From: an uncultured Chitinophagaceae bacterium
GTDB taxonomy: Bacteria; Bacteroidota; Bacteroidia; Chitinophagales; Chitinophagaceae
Direction: 5' to 3'
DNA: 64,000 nt
NCBI GenBank assembly: GCA_903870685.1
Contig: CAIQDX010000008.1
Location: 62,001 to 126,000 of the forward strand
The notes under the pieces were generated by a model, which was not told the DNA's origin, did no database searches, and saw nothing but the letters and a program-made list of their open reading frames with translations. Position 1 is the stretch's first letter; every line of letters starts with the position of its first letter. Made by a program: the position numbers and the translations under genes. Below are positions 9,091 through 17,650 of this stretch, piece by piece.

Positions 9091-11430
9091 ATGGAAAATA
9101 AAGACTTACGAAGACAACAGGCATTGGAATATCATGCCAAAGGTCGTCCCGGAAAAATTGAAGTGGTGCCTACCAAAGAATCAAAAACCCAAAGAGATCT
9201 AACACTTGCCTATAGTCCAGGTGTTGCAATTCCATGTTTGGAAATTGCAGCAAACCCCGAAGATGTTTATAAATATACTGCCAAAGGAAATTTAGTTGCT
9301 GTTATCAGCAATGGCACAGCTGTATTGGGTTTGGGCGATATTGGACCTGAAGCAGGCAAGCCGGTTATGGAAGGTAAAGCAGTGCTGTTTAAAATATTTG
9401 CCGATATAGATGTTTTTGATATTGAGATCAATGAAAAAGATCCTGAAAAATTTGTTCAAATTGTAAAAGCATTAGAACCAACTTTTGGTGGTATTAATTT
9501 AGAAGATATAAAAGCACCCGAATGTTTTTATATAGAAACACATTTGAAAGAACAAATGAAAATTCCGGTGATGCATGATGATCAACATGGAACAGCCATT
9601 ATCAGCGGCGCAGCTTTGTTGAATGCATTAGAACTTCAGGGAAAGAAAATTGAGAACGCAAAATTTGTAGTGAATGGTGCCGGTGCTGCATCTATTTCTT
9701 GTTGCAGATTATATATTGCTTTGGGTGCTAAGAAAGAAAATTTTTTAATGTTCGATAGTAAAGGATTAATTCATACAGGTCGTGCAGGTATTGATGGAAT
9801 GAAAGCAGAATTTGCAACAACGAAACCTGATTGCAGTTTTGAATCGGCATTTAAAGATGCAGATATTTTTATTGGATTAAGTAAAGGTAATGTTGTTTCG
9901 AAAGAGATGATTAAAGCAATGGCAAAAAAACCAATTGTATTTGCGTTAGCTAATCCTGATCCTGAAATTTCTTACGATGATGCAACAAGTGTGAGAAAAG
10001 ATTTGATTATGGCAACAGGAAGAGTTGATTATCCTAATCAGGTAAATAATGTTTTAGGCTTTCCATATATTTTTCGCGGCGCATTAGATGTTCGTGCAAC
10101 AAAAATTAATGAAGCCATGAAACTTGCTGCTGTAAAGGCTCTGGCAGAGTTAACAAGAAAACCGGTGCCCGATATTGTTAGCATGGCATACAATCAATCG
10201 AACTTAACTTTTGGTCCGGATTACATTATTCCAAAACCGGTTGACCCAAGATTATTATCAACAGTTGCACCTGCTGTTGCAAAAGCTGCGATTGAAAGTG
10301 GCGTTGCTCAAAAAATAATTACTAACTGGGATGAGTATGCAATTGAATTAAATAAACGTTTGGGATTAGACAATCAATTAATGCGTGCTATTGGTAACAA
10401 AGCCCGCCATGATCCAAAACGTTTGGTATTTGCAGAAGCTGATAATCAAAAAATATTAAAAGCTGCTAGTATTGCTTATGATGATGGAATTGCTTATCCA
10501 ATTTTATTAGGTGCTGAAGATAAGATTCGAAAAATTGCAGCAGATAATAATATTGATCTGACTGATATTCCAATTCTTGATCCACGCAGTGATGCAATGG
10601 AAGCTAAGCGTGAAGAGTACGGCGAATTATTTTTCAAGAAACGTCAGCGCAAAGGATATAACCAATATGAAAGTATGAAGATCATGAAAGATCGTAATCA
10701 CTTTGGTTGTATGATGGTTGAAACTGGCGATGCAGATGCAATGATATCAGGTCTTACAAGAAATTATGCAGATGCTATTCGTCCGGCATTGCATATTATC
10801 GGTACAGAAGAAGGTGTTTCAAAAATTGCAGGAATGTATTTATTGTTGACTAAGAAAGGCCCTTTGTTCTTAGCAGATACTACTGTAAACTTTAATCCAA
10901 CTGCCGAAGAATTAGCAGATATAACAATGTTAGTTGCAAAAGAAGTACGCAACTTTAATCTTACACCAAAAATTGCAATGTTAAGTTATAGCAATTTTGG
11001 AAGTAGTGATTCTGCTGAAGCAAAATTAGTTTATGACGCAACTAAATTAGTAAAGCAAAGAAATCCATCTTTAATTGTTGATGGTGAAATGCAGGCCAGC
11101 CTTGCGTTTAACAACGAAATATTAAAAGATAATTATCCTTTCAGTGAATTAGTTGATCAACAAGTAAATGTTTTGATCTTTCCAAATTTAACAGCCGGTA
11201 ATGTGGCTTATAATTTATTAAAAGAAATTGGTGGAGCTGATGCAATTGGTCCAATTTTATTAGGATTGAAAAAGCCTGTTCATGTATTACAATTAGGTAG
11301 CAGCGAAAGAAGTATCGTTAACATGGCATTGATCGCCGTGGTCGACGCTCAAATGAAAAATAAAACAAATACACAGGAAGCAGTTCAAAAAACTAATATG
11401 TGGCAAAGGATGAGAAAGAAAAGAAAATAG
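9091..11430 (+). CDS. maeB: NADP-dependent malic enzyme with phosphotransacetylase-like domain
   Basis: 779 residues, the standard MaeB size. It oxidatively decarboxylates malate to pyruvate with NADP. The malic enzyme core is residues ~1-425, with [16 protein letters not shown], the [19 protein letters not shown] motif and the nucleotide-binding [13 protein letters not shown]. Residues ~440-765 form a phosphate acetyltransferase-like domain ([52 protein letters not shown]). In characterised MaeB proteins this part is regulatory, sensing acetyl-CoA, rather than catalytic. It is preceded by the three-hairpin leader. Confidence 0.96.
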   Translation: MENKDLRRQQALEYHAKGRPGKIEVVPTKESKTQRDLTLAYSPGVAIPCLEIAANPEDVYKYTAKGNLVAVISNGTAVLGLGDIGPEAGKPVMEGKAVLFKIFADIDVFDIEINEKDPEKFVQIVKALEPTFGGINLEDIKAPECFYIETHLKEQMKIPVMHDDQHGTAIISGAALLNALELQGKKIENAKFVVNGAGAASISCCRLYIALGAKKENFLMFDSKGLIHTGRAGIDGMKAEFATTKPDCSFESAFKDADIFIGLSKGNVVSKEMIKAMAKKPIVFALANPDPEISYDDATSVRKDLIMATGRVDYPNQVNNVLGFPYIFRGALDVRATKINEAMKLAAVKALAELTRKPVPDIVSMAYNQSNLTFGPDYIIPKPVDPRLLSTVAPAVAKAAIESGVAQKIITNWDEYAIELNKRLGLDNQLMRAIGNKARHDPKRLVFAEADNQKILKAASIAYDDGIAYPILLGAEDKIRKIAADNNIDLTDIPILDPRSDAMEAKREEYGELFFKKRQRKGYNQYESMKIMKDRNHFGCMMVETGDADAMISGLTRNYADAIRPALHIIGTEEGVSKIAGMYLLLTKKGPLFLADTTVNFNPTAEELADITMLVAKEVRNFNLTPKIAMLSYSNFGSSDSAEAKLVYDATKLVKQRNPSLIVDGEMQASLAFNNEILKDNYPFSELVDQQVNVLIFPNLTAGNVAYNLLKEIGGADAIGPILLGLKKPVHVLQLGSSERSIVNMALIAVVDAQMKNKTNTQEAVQKTNMWQRMRKKRK

Positions 11431-11478
11431 TTTTCCTTCTTTAGTTTTTTTACTTTTAGTTTTTAAATCTATTAGTAA

Positions 11479-12222
11479 ATGAGTTTTTTCACGCACTTCG
11501 GTACATTTTTGATGATGATTAAAGGAATGTTCACCAAGCCGGAGAATCATAGAATGTATTGGAAAGAACTCATGCATCAATGTGTTGAAATTGGAATTGG
11601 CGCATTGCCTATAGTTGTGATCATCTCTTTATTTCTTGGTGCAGTAACTACTGTGCAAACAGCTTATCAATTGGTAAGTCCATTGGTGCCTTCATCAACT
11701 ATTGCACAAATTGTTAGAGACAGTATGATATTGGAATTATCTCCAACAGTGTTAAGTATTGTTTTAGCTGGCGTGGTAGGAAGTAAGATCGCGAGTGAAT
11801 TAGGTAATATGCGCATCAGCGAACAAATCGATGCGTTGGAAATAATGGGAATCAACAGCAAGAGTTATCTCATCTTGCCTAAAATTTTAGCATCATTAAT
11901 TGTTGTTCCTTGTTTGATTGTAATTTCTGCAGTGTTAGGTATTTGGGGCGGAAGGATGGCTGGAAGTCTTACTGGTATTATCGCTCCAGATATTTTCGAT
12001 ATTGGCTTACGCAAGAATTTGAATGAATACAATATGGTTTTTGCAATGTATAAAGCTTATACATTTGCATTTATTTTGAGCAGTATTCCTGCTTATTTTG
12101 GATATTATGTAAAAGGTGGTGCATTAGAAATTGGAAGAGCGAGTACAACTGCAGTTGTGGTAAGTTGTATTTTAATTTTGTTTGCCGATTATGCATTAGC
12201 TGCATTCTTCTTACCCACTTAA
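11479..12222 (+). CDS. mlaE: MlaE-type ABC transporter permease
   Basis: 247 residues with about five to six membrane spans. It belongs to the MlaE/YrbE permease family that moves phospholipids between the inner membrane and a periplasmic MCE-domain carrier. Visible signatures are IGIGALPIVVIISLFLGAVTTVQTAYQL, LSPTVLSIVLAGVVGSKIASELG and the EQIDALEIMGINS loop. In most Bacteroidota the next gene encodes the MlaF ATPase; here the following gene is a thioredoxin-like protein 34 bases away, and no mlaF or mlaD is in the window. Confidence 0.92.
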   Translation: MSFFTHFGTFLMMIKGMFTKPENHRMYWKELMHQCVEIGIGALPIVVIISLFLGAVTTVQTAYQLVSPLVPSSTIAQIVRDSMILELSPTVLSIVLAGVVGSKIASELGNMRISEQIDALEIMGINSKSYLILPKILASLIVVPCLIVISAVLGIWGGRMAGSLTGIIAPDIFDIGLRKNLNEYNMVFAMYKAYTFAFILSSIPAYFGYYVKGGALEIGRASTTAVVVSCILILFADYALAAFFLPT

Positions 12223-12256
12223 AATCAAAATAAATTTTACACCGAAATTTTAAATA

Positions 12257-12802
12257 ATGAAAAAAAATTTATCCGTTCTATTTATTCTTTCGATTAGTTT
12301 TTTTGCTGTAAGTAAAGCAGTTGCACAAACTAATGTTGCTTTATTAAATACAACAACAACTAATCATACAGATTCAGCCAAACTGTATAATCCTAATGCA
12401 AATGCTAAAGAAGAAATTAAGGCAGCAGTTGCAAAAGCAAAACAACGAGGCAAACATGTTTTAATACAAGCTGGCGGTAATTGGTGTAGCTGGTGTTTAA
12501 AGTTTAATAAATTTACTACCGAAGATTTTCAGATGGATTCTGCAATCAAAGCAAATTATATTGTTTATCATTTGAATTATAGTCCGGAAAATAAAAACAA
12601 AGAAATATTCGAAAAATATGGTTTTGCTCAACGGTTCGGATTTCCTGTTTTTATAATTCTTGATGGAGATGGAAATAAAATTCACACTCAAAATTCGGAG
12701 TATTTAGAAGAAGGAAAAGGGTACAATAAAAAGAAGATTTTAAATTTTTTAAACGATTGGACTCCGGCAGCATTGAATCCTCAAAACTATAAGAATTTCT
12801 AA
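12257..12802 (+). CDS. Secreted thioredoxin-fold protein (WCSWC)
   Basis: 181 residues with a signal peptide ending near residue 24 (FFAVSKAVAQ). The thioredoxin-like domain spans ~50-175, with a redox motif Cys77-Ser-Trp-Cys80 inside GGNWCSWCLKF. It also has the cis-Pro context RFGFPVFIILDGDG. CSWC and the Asn-Trp before it fit the thioredoxin_7/DUF255-like periplasmic class rather than classical WCGPC thioredoxin. It probably handles disulfides in the periplasm. It overlaps the next start codon (TAATG), which implies translational coupling with the DUF4442 gene. Confidence 0.82.
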   Translation: MKKNLSVLFILSISFFAVSKAVAQTNVALLNTTTTNHTDSAKLYNPNANAKEEIKAAVAKAKQRGKHVLIQAGGNWCSWCLKFNKFTTEDFQMDSAIKANYIVYHLNYSPENKNKEIFEKYGFAQRFGFPVFIILDGDGNKIHTQNSEYLEEGKGYNKKKILNFLNDWTPAALNPQNYKNF

Positions 12803-13293
12803 TGAACATACATTTCCCATCTTTCAAAAAATTTATAACACACCCTATAAAATATAAGGTGTTCTTGTTTACAAAATTACCGATGGGCTTTATCAGCGGA
12901 TTAAAAATTTTAGAATTAGATGAATCGAAAGCCTCAGTGGGTGTGCGTTTCAAATGGTTGAATCAAAATCCATTTCGCTCTATTTATTTTGCTGTTTTAA
13001 GTATGGCTGCAGAATTAAGTACAGGCATCATGGCAGTTGGTCAAGTATATAAACGTAATCCTACAGTCAGCATGTTGGTAATAAAAGTTGAAGGAGAGTT
13101 TTATAAAAAGGCTGTTGGAAAAATAATTTTTACTAGTGTTGATGGAAATAAAATTGCTGAAGCTGTTGAACAAACTGTTGCAACAGGTGAAGGTGTTACA
13201 GTGCTATGTTCTTCCGTTGGTTTGAATGAAGCGAATGAAGAAGTGGCAAAATTTATTTTTACATGGAGTTTTAAAGCGAAGAGTTCTAATTGA
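12802..13293 (+). CDS. DUF4442/hotdog-fold thioesterase-like protein
   Basis: 163 residues. It has a hotdog-like pattern with an Asn-rich segment (RFKWLNQNPFRSIYFAVLSMAAELSTGIMAVGQ) that matches the DUF4442 family, which is related to PaaI-type acyl thioesterases. There is no signal peptide. The catalytic Asp/His seen in true PaaI thioesterases is not obvious, so the substrate and even the catalytic activity are uncertain. The start overlaps the stop of the thioredoxin-like gene by one base. Confidence 0.7.
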   Translation: MNIHFPSFKKFITHPIKYKVFLFTKLPMGFISGLKILELDESKASVGVRFKWLNQNPFRSIYFAVLSMAAELSTGIMAVGQVYKRNPTVSMLVIKVEGEFYKKAVGKIIFTSVDGNKIAEAVEQTVATGEGVTVLCSSVGLNEANEEVAKFIFTWSFKAKSSN

Positions 13294-13335
13294 TGAATTG
13301 TAGGTTATAAGTATCTGTTGAATAAAGAACAAAGC

Positions 13336-13355
13336 GTACAAGTGTGCGACGCAAC
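13336..13355 (+). repeat. Dispersed intergenic repeat, copy 2
   Basis: GTACAAGTGTGCGACGCAAC, the core form, lies between the DUF4442 and MBL genes. It is followed by GAAGTTGATAGATG. Copy 1 is likewise followed by ATAGATG 7 to 10 bases later, so part of the right flank is shared. No opposite arm is visible nearby. Confidence 0.8.
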
Positions 13356-13399
13356 GAAGTTGATAGATGTACGATTGATGGTTACATAAAAAATATTTT

Positions 13400-14803
13400 A
13401 TGAAGATTGCTTTTCATGGTGCTGCAAGAACGGTTACAGGTTCTAAACATTTATTGACTTTAAAAACTGGAACAAAAATTTTATTGGATTGTGGTTTATT
13501 TCAGGGATTAGGAAAAGATACCGATGTGTTAAATGCAAATTTTGGTTTTGATGCGGCATCGGTTGATTATATGATCTTATCTCATGCGCATATCGATCAT
13601 TCCGGGTTGCTTCCAAAGTTGGTGAAAGAGGGATTTAAAGGAAAAATATTTTGTACTCCTGCAACAAAAGATTTGACTGAAATTTTATTGGAAGATTCTG
13701 CGCAAATTCAAAGAGACGATACAAAATTTATTAATAAGCGAAGAGCAAAACAAGGCTTGCCTCTTTACGAACCTTTGTATGATTTAGATGATGCTGAAAA
13801 AGTATTTCCACTAATTCAAACTGCCACTTATAATCAATGGACAACTGTTTGCAGCGAAGCTGAAGTTATGTTTACAGATGCAGGTCATATCATTGGTAGT
13901 GCCGCAGTACATCTGCGTTTGAAAGAAAATGATAAAATAATTCAGCTGACTTTTAGTGGTGATGTTGGTAGATATGGTGATGTTATTTTATGTTCGCCTC
14001 ATACATTTCCTCAAGCAGATTATATTGTGATTGAAAGTACGTATGGTGATAAAATTCATGACCTATTTTCTGATTCTCTAGAAGTGTTTCATAATTGGAT
14101 CATTAAAACATGTGTAGATAAAAAAGGAAAATTAATTATTCCATCGTTTAGTGTAGGTAGAACTCAAGAGTTATTGTATTTCCTGAATGAAATGTTTAAC
14201 ACAAAACAATTACCGCATATTCCGGTATTTGTTGATAGCCCATTAAGCATGGAAGCAACACAAGTTGTAAAAAGTCATCCTGAAAATTTTAATAATAAGA
14301 TTCAAAAATTATTACAAACTGATAGTGATCCTTTTGATTTTCCAGGATTAAAATTTATAAAAACTGTTGATGAAAGCAAAGCATTGAATGATCTGCAACA
14401 ACCATGCATTATCATTTCAGCAAGTGGTATGGCAGATGCAGGTAGAATAAAACATCATATTGCCAATAACATTGATGATAAGAAAAATACTATTTTATTA
14501 GTCGGCTATTGCGAACCGCATTCACTCGGAGGTAAATTAATGAATGGCGTAAAAGAAGTAAAGATCTATGGCGAATATTTTAAAGTAATTGCAGAAATTG
14601 GAACGATGAGAAGTATGAGCGCACACGGCGATTATAATGATCTATGCCAATTTTTATCTTGCCAAAACCCGGCATTGGTAAAAACATTATTTGTTGTTCA
14701 TGGAGAAGAAGAGGTTCAATTAGAATTTCAAAAAAGATTAGAGAAGAAAAATTTTAAAGATGTACGTGTTCCTTTATTGCACGAAGAGTTTAATTTAGAT
14801 TAA
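13400..14803 (+). CDS. Metallo-beta-lactamase/beta-CASP RNA-processing family protein
   Basis: 467 residues. An N-terminal metallo-beta-lactamase fold carries the zinc motif H62-x-H64-x-D66-H67 (LSHAHIDHSG). Next come further ligands in TDAGHIIGSA and a beta-CASP insert around residues 230-370 (IPSFSVGRTQELLYFLNE, IISASGMADAGRIKHH). A C-terminal RMMBL-like segment follows (GTMRSMSAHGDYNDL). This CPSF73/YsH1-like architecture suggests RNA endo- or exonuclease activity. Bacterial members are poorly characterised. The stop codon overlaps the mgtC start (TAATG). Confidence 0.88.
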   Translation: MKIAFHGAARTVTGSKHLLTLKTGTKILLDCGLFQGLGKDTDVLNANFGFDAASVDYMILSHAHIDHSGLLPKLVKEGFKGKIFCTPATKDLTEILLEDSAQIQRDDTKFINKRRAKQGLPLYEPLYDLDDAEKVFPLIQTATYNQWTTVCSEAEVMFTDAGHIIGSAAVHLRLKENDKIIQLTFSGDVGRYGDVILCSPHTFPQADYIVIESTYGDKIHDLFSDSLEVFHNWIIKTCVDKKGKLIIPSFSVGRTQELLYFLNEMFNTKQLPHIPVFVDSPLSMEATQVVKSHPENFNNKIQKLLQTDSDPFDFPGLKFIKTVDESKALNDLQQPCIIISASGMADAGRIKHHIANNIDDKKNTILLVGYCEPHSLGGKLMNGVKEVKIYGEYFKVIAEIGTMRSMSAHGDYNDLCQFLSCQNPALVKTLFVVHGEEEVQLEFQKRLEKKNFKDVRVPLLHEEFNLD

Positions 14804-15432
14804 TGTTTATACAAACCGATCACATTATTCAGATCATTGCAGCATTCGTTGCCGGTGGGCTATTAGGTTTAGAACGCGAATACCACAGTAAACCTGCAGG
14901 TTTCAGAACCATGATATTAATTTGTGTGGGTTCATGTTTATTTACCATTCTTTCAACATCCTTTGCTACAAACCCCGACCGTATTGCTTCTAATATCCTT
15001 ACTGGTATTGGTTTTATTGGCGCCGGTGTAGTGTTTAAAGAGGGTATTAATATCAGCGGAATTACATCAGCAGCAACTATTTGGGTCGCTGCATCTTTGG
15101 GAATGTGTATCGGGTTAAAACTATACGGACTTGCATTATTCGTAGCTGTATTGGTGCTAATTGTATTAATCGTTCTTTCGCGTCTTGAAGAATCATTCGA
15201 TAATCTTCATCAAGTAAAACAATACAAGATTCGTTTTAAAGCTTACGAATATTCAGTTGAAGAATTAGAAAAAGAATTAAATAAAATTGATGTTTATTTT
15301 GTTCGATATAAAATTGGTAAACAACACGACGATGTAATTGTTGAATATAAAATTGAAGCCATTCAATCCAAACGCGAAAAAGTAAATCATTATCTTATCA
15401 ATAATAAAAGCATCGTGGGATTTGAAGTTTAA
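14803..15432 (+). CDS. MgtC/SapB family membrane protein
   Basis: 209 residues. Four membrane spans fill residues ~5-130, with the family signature GGLLGLEREYHSKPAGFRTMILICVGSCLF and TGIGFIGAGVVFKEG. A soluble C-terminal domain (~145-209, ACT-like in other members) follows. MgtC proteins are linked to magnesium limitation and regulation of membrane potential or ATP synthase in pathogens; the role in this organism is unknown. It is translationally coupled to the MBL gene by a one-base overlap. Confidence 0.88.
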   Translation: MFIQTDHIIQIIAAFVAGGLLGLEREYHSKPAGFRTMILICVGSCLFTILSTSFATNPDRIASNILTGIGFIGAGVVFKEGINISGITSAATIWVAASLGMCIGLKLYGLALFVAVLVLIVLIVLSRLEESFDNLHQVKQYKIRFKAYEYSVEELEKELNKIDVYFVRYKIGKQHDDVIVEYKIEAIQSKREKVNHYLINNKSIVGFEV

Positions 15433-15452
15433 TTTTTTGTAGCTAGCTTTTG

Positions 15453-15489
15453 TTTTTCATGGCATCATCGTTGCGTCGCACACTTGTAC
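15453..15489 (-). repeat. Dispersed intergenic repeat, copy 3 (long left-arm form)
   Basis: TTTTTCATGGCATC is followed by ATC and GTTGCGTCGCACACTTGTAC (15470-15489), which is the exact reverse complement of copy 2. It lies at the convergent junction of mgtC and hemN. The TTTTTCATGGCATC extension is shared with copy 4. Confidence 0.85.
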
Positions 15490-15513
15490 TGCAAAAGCTT
15501 TTTCATCAATAAA

Positions 15514-16881
15514 TTAAATCGCTTTGCTGAATTGCGGTTTTTCATTCTTAGATTCATTGCGAAGTAAATGCAAATCAAAAGCTTTACAAATATTGCGGAT
15601 GAAATTCAATCCTAATTTAGTTACAGTTAATCCTTCATCATTAAAATCAACGAAAACATCGTCCGATAGTTTTTGTAACTCAGGAAAACTAAATTGATGA
15701 ATCAAATCTAAATGTTCAGGTAAAAATTTTGTCTTACCCTGACAACTGATATTCAAAATATATTTTCTGAAAGCAACATCTTCATCATTTAAAAAATATC
15801 CTTTTGTAATAGATAATTCACCTTTATTAATAGCTTCATAATAATCGTGGATGGTTTTATTGTTCTGTGCAAATGCAATTCCCGCATCACTTATACTCGA
15901 TACGCCCAATCCTAATAATATACCCGTATGCTGTGTGGTATAACCCATAAAATTTCTATGTAACCAGCCTTCTTCTCTGGCTTTAAATAAATCATCATGC
16001 TTTAATGCAAAATGATCCATGCCAATATCGCTGTAATTATTCTCGGTAAATAATGTTTTACCAAGTTGATATAATTTCATTTTTGTTTCGGTGCTTGGTA
16101 AATCGTTTTCATCAAACAAGCGTTGACCTCTGCTTGTCCATGGCACATGCGCATAACTATAAAATGCAACACGATCGGGTTGCAAACTGATGGATTGCAT
16201 AATTGTTTTTTCCATCGTTTCTAAAGTTTGTTTTGGTAAACCATAGATCAAATCAAAATTTACTGATTGATATCCAATAGCTCTTGCATCGGTAACAGCT
16301 CTTTGTGTATTTTCGAATGGTTGAATGCGATTGATGATGCGTTGTACTTCTGCATCATTATCCTGTACACCATAACTAACTCTTCTAAAACCTAAGTTGT
16401 ATAAAGTTTGTAAATGTTCTTTCGTCGTGTTGTTGGGATGACCTTCGAAACTAAATTCATGTTTAGGATGAATGATGGCAGTATTGAAAATAGTAGTCAA
16501 TAATTTTACTAAATTATCAGGAGAAAAAAAAGTAGGAGTGCCACCACCAATATGCAATTCACGTAACACTGGTTTTGAATCCATCAATTGCAAATACAAA
16601 TTCCATTCTTTTAAAATCACTTGCATGTATTCTCCTTCAACTTCGTGATTAGTTGTGATTTTTTTATTACAGCCGCAATAGGTACAAAGCGATTCGCAAA
16701 AAGGCAAATGCAAATACAAACTTATTCCGTCAGCTTCATTACATTTTGTAAACTGTTTACTGAAAACATTTTTCCATTTTTGTACATCAATGCTTTCTTT
16801 CCAAACAGGAACAGTTGGATAACTAGTATAACGAGGAACAGGAACGTTGTATTTATTCAACAAATTAAAAGGTACTTGCAC
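15514..16881 (-). CDS. hemN: Oxygen-independent coproporphyrinogen III oxidase
   Basis: 455 residues, typical HemN length. It is a radical SAM enzyme that converts coproporphyrinogen III to protoporphyrinogen IX in heme synthesis without oxygen. The cluster motif CESLCTYCGC gives C62, C66, C69 and the extra C71 typical of true HemN. The N-terminal PRYTSYPTVP and the HIGGGTPTFFSP motif are also present, and the C-terminal HemN domain is complete. The start is GTG at 16881; no ATG lies in a better place. The gene is divergent from the receiver-domain gene, and tetrapyrrole genes for siroheme lie 2 kb away. Confidence 0.96.
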   Translation of the reverse strand: MQVPFNLLNKYNVPVPRYTSYPTVPVWKESIDVQKWKNVFSKQFTKCNEADGISLYLHLPFCESLCTYCGCNKKITTNHEVEGEYMQVILKEWNLYLQLMDSKPVLRELHIGGGTPTFFSPDNLVKLLTTIFNTAIIHPKHEFSFEGHPNNTTKEHLQTLYNLGFRRVSYGVQDNDAEVQRIINRIQPFENTQRAVTDARAIGYQSVNFDLIYGLPKQTLETMEKTIMQSISLQPDRVAFYSYAHVPWTSRGQRLFDENDLPSTETKMKLYQLGKTLFTENNYSDIGMDHFALKHDDLFKAREEGWLHRNFMGYTTQHTGILLGLGVSSISDAGIAFAQNNKTIHDYYEAINKGELSITKGYFLNDEDVAFRKYILNISCQGKTKFLPEHLDLIHQFSFPELQKLSDDVFVDFNDEGLTVTKLGLNFIRNICKAFDLHLLRNESKNEKPQFSKAI

Positions 16882-16988
16882 GGTTTTGTATTTTGATTGG
16901 CAAAACTATTTCTTACTATGTTGAAAATTATGCCAGAAATCAGTTTTTTTATTTTTGATTGTAAGCTTACGGTCATTTTTTTAAATAA

Positions 16989-17008
16989 TTGTAGTATTCT
17001 AACTACAA
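16989..17008. promoter_or_regulatory. Palindrome in the hemN/receiver divergent promoter region
   Basis: TTGTAGT (16989-16995), six bases, then ACTACAA (17002-17008) form a perfect 7-bp inverted repeat between the divergent genes. Another perfect palindrome, GTAAGCTTAC, is at 16961-16970. Either could be an operator. The 240-bp gap (16882-17121) otherwise holds no convincing gene. Confidence 0.35.
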
Positions 17009-17121
17009 TATATCGAACAAGCGATTACCGAATATAAAGAATGAACCACTACTTATATTTCACAATATCTGTTATTTCAAATGTTTGTTTTATGTGAGTG
17101 CTTTGTGTTAAATAAACGATC

Positions 17122-17508
17122 ATGAAAACGAATGATTTTAGAATATTGTTAGTTGATTATTCAATATTCACAGCATGTAGGTTACAAGAATTATTAGGTA
17201 CAACCGGGACACATAATACATTTAAAATTTCTACTGATGTAGATAATGCATTATCGATTATTGATTCTTTCGATCCCGATTTTGTAATCCTTGAAATTGG
17301 TATGCCTGATAAAAGCGGAATTGAATTATTGAAATATATTAAAGGAAACCGCTTGCACTCTAAAGTAATTATTCTTACAAATTTCACTATTAGTGCTTTC
17401 AGAAATGAATGCGATAAATATGGCGCTGATTATTTTTTAGATAAAGCTGATGAAATGGAAACTGTGGTTTCAATCATTAGAAATAGTGCCGGTCAAAAAG
17501 CAGCATAA
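17122..17508 (+). CDS. Stand-alone receiver domain with Glu at the phospho-acceptor position
   Basis: 128 residues, a single CheY-like receiver fold with no output domain. The strand that normally reads LDxxMP reads VILEIGMPDKSG, so the phosphorylated Asp is Glu58. The acidic pair after strand 1 is reduced to Asp12-Tyr13 (LLVDYS). Thr86 (IILTN) and Lys108 (YFLDKAD) are kept. In other receivers an Asp-to-Glu change can mimic phosphorylation, so this may be a constitutive or phosphorylation-independent regulator (inference). No histidine kinase is adjacent. It stands alone between hemN and the siroheme/permease gene. Confidence 0.85.
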   Translation: MKTNDFRILLVDYSIFTACRLQELLGTTGTHNTFKISTDVDNALSIIDSFDPDFVILEIGMPDKSGIELLKYIKGNRLHSKVIILTNFTISAFRNECDKYGADYFLDKADEMETVVSIIRNSAGQKAA

Positions 17509-17529
17509 TTTTTTTGGTGCGAACTTTTA

Positions 17530-17567
17530 TTTTTCATGGCATCGTTCCTTGCGTCGCACACTTGTAC
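17530..17567 (-). repeat. Dispersed intergenic repeat, copy 4 (long left-arm form)
   Basis: TTTTTCATGGCATC, then GTTC, then TTGCGTCGCACACTTGTAC ending at 17567. The core matches the reverse complement of copy 2 except at its first base. It sits 21 bases after the receiver gene's stop, just before the terminator at 17590. Confidence 0.85.
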
Positions 17568-17589
17568 AGCATATCATTATTCAACAATA

Positions 17590-17628
17590 AAAAAGATCCG
17601 AAGGTTATAAAAACCTTCGGATCTTTTT
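17590..17628. terminator. Strong bidirectional terminator
   Basis: A 17-bp perfect stem, AAAAAGATCCGAAGGTT (17590-17606) with AACCTTCGGATCTTTTT (17612-17628), has a 5-base loop and A/T tracts on both sides. It serves the convergent receiver gene (+) and siroheme/permease gene (-). Confidence 0.92.
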
Positions 17629-17650
17629 GTTTAATGCTTATTAAAAAGAA

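Noticed and set aside
16918-17037. A 39-codon plus-strand frame between hemN and the receiver gene
   Set aside because: It overlaps both palindromes of the divergent promoter region and has no protein-like pattern.
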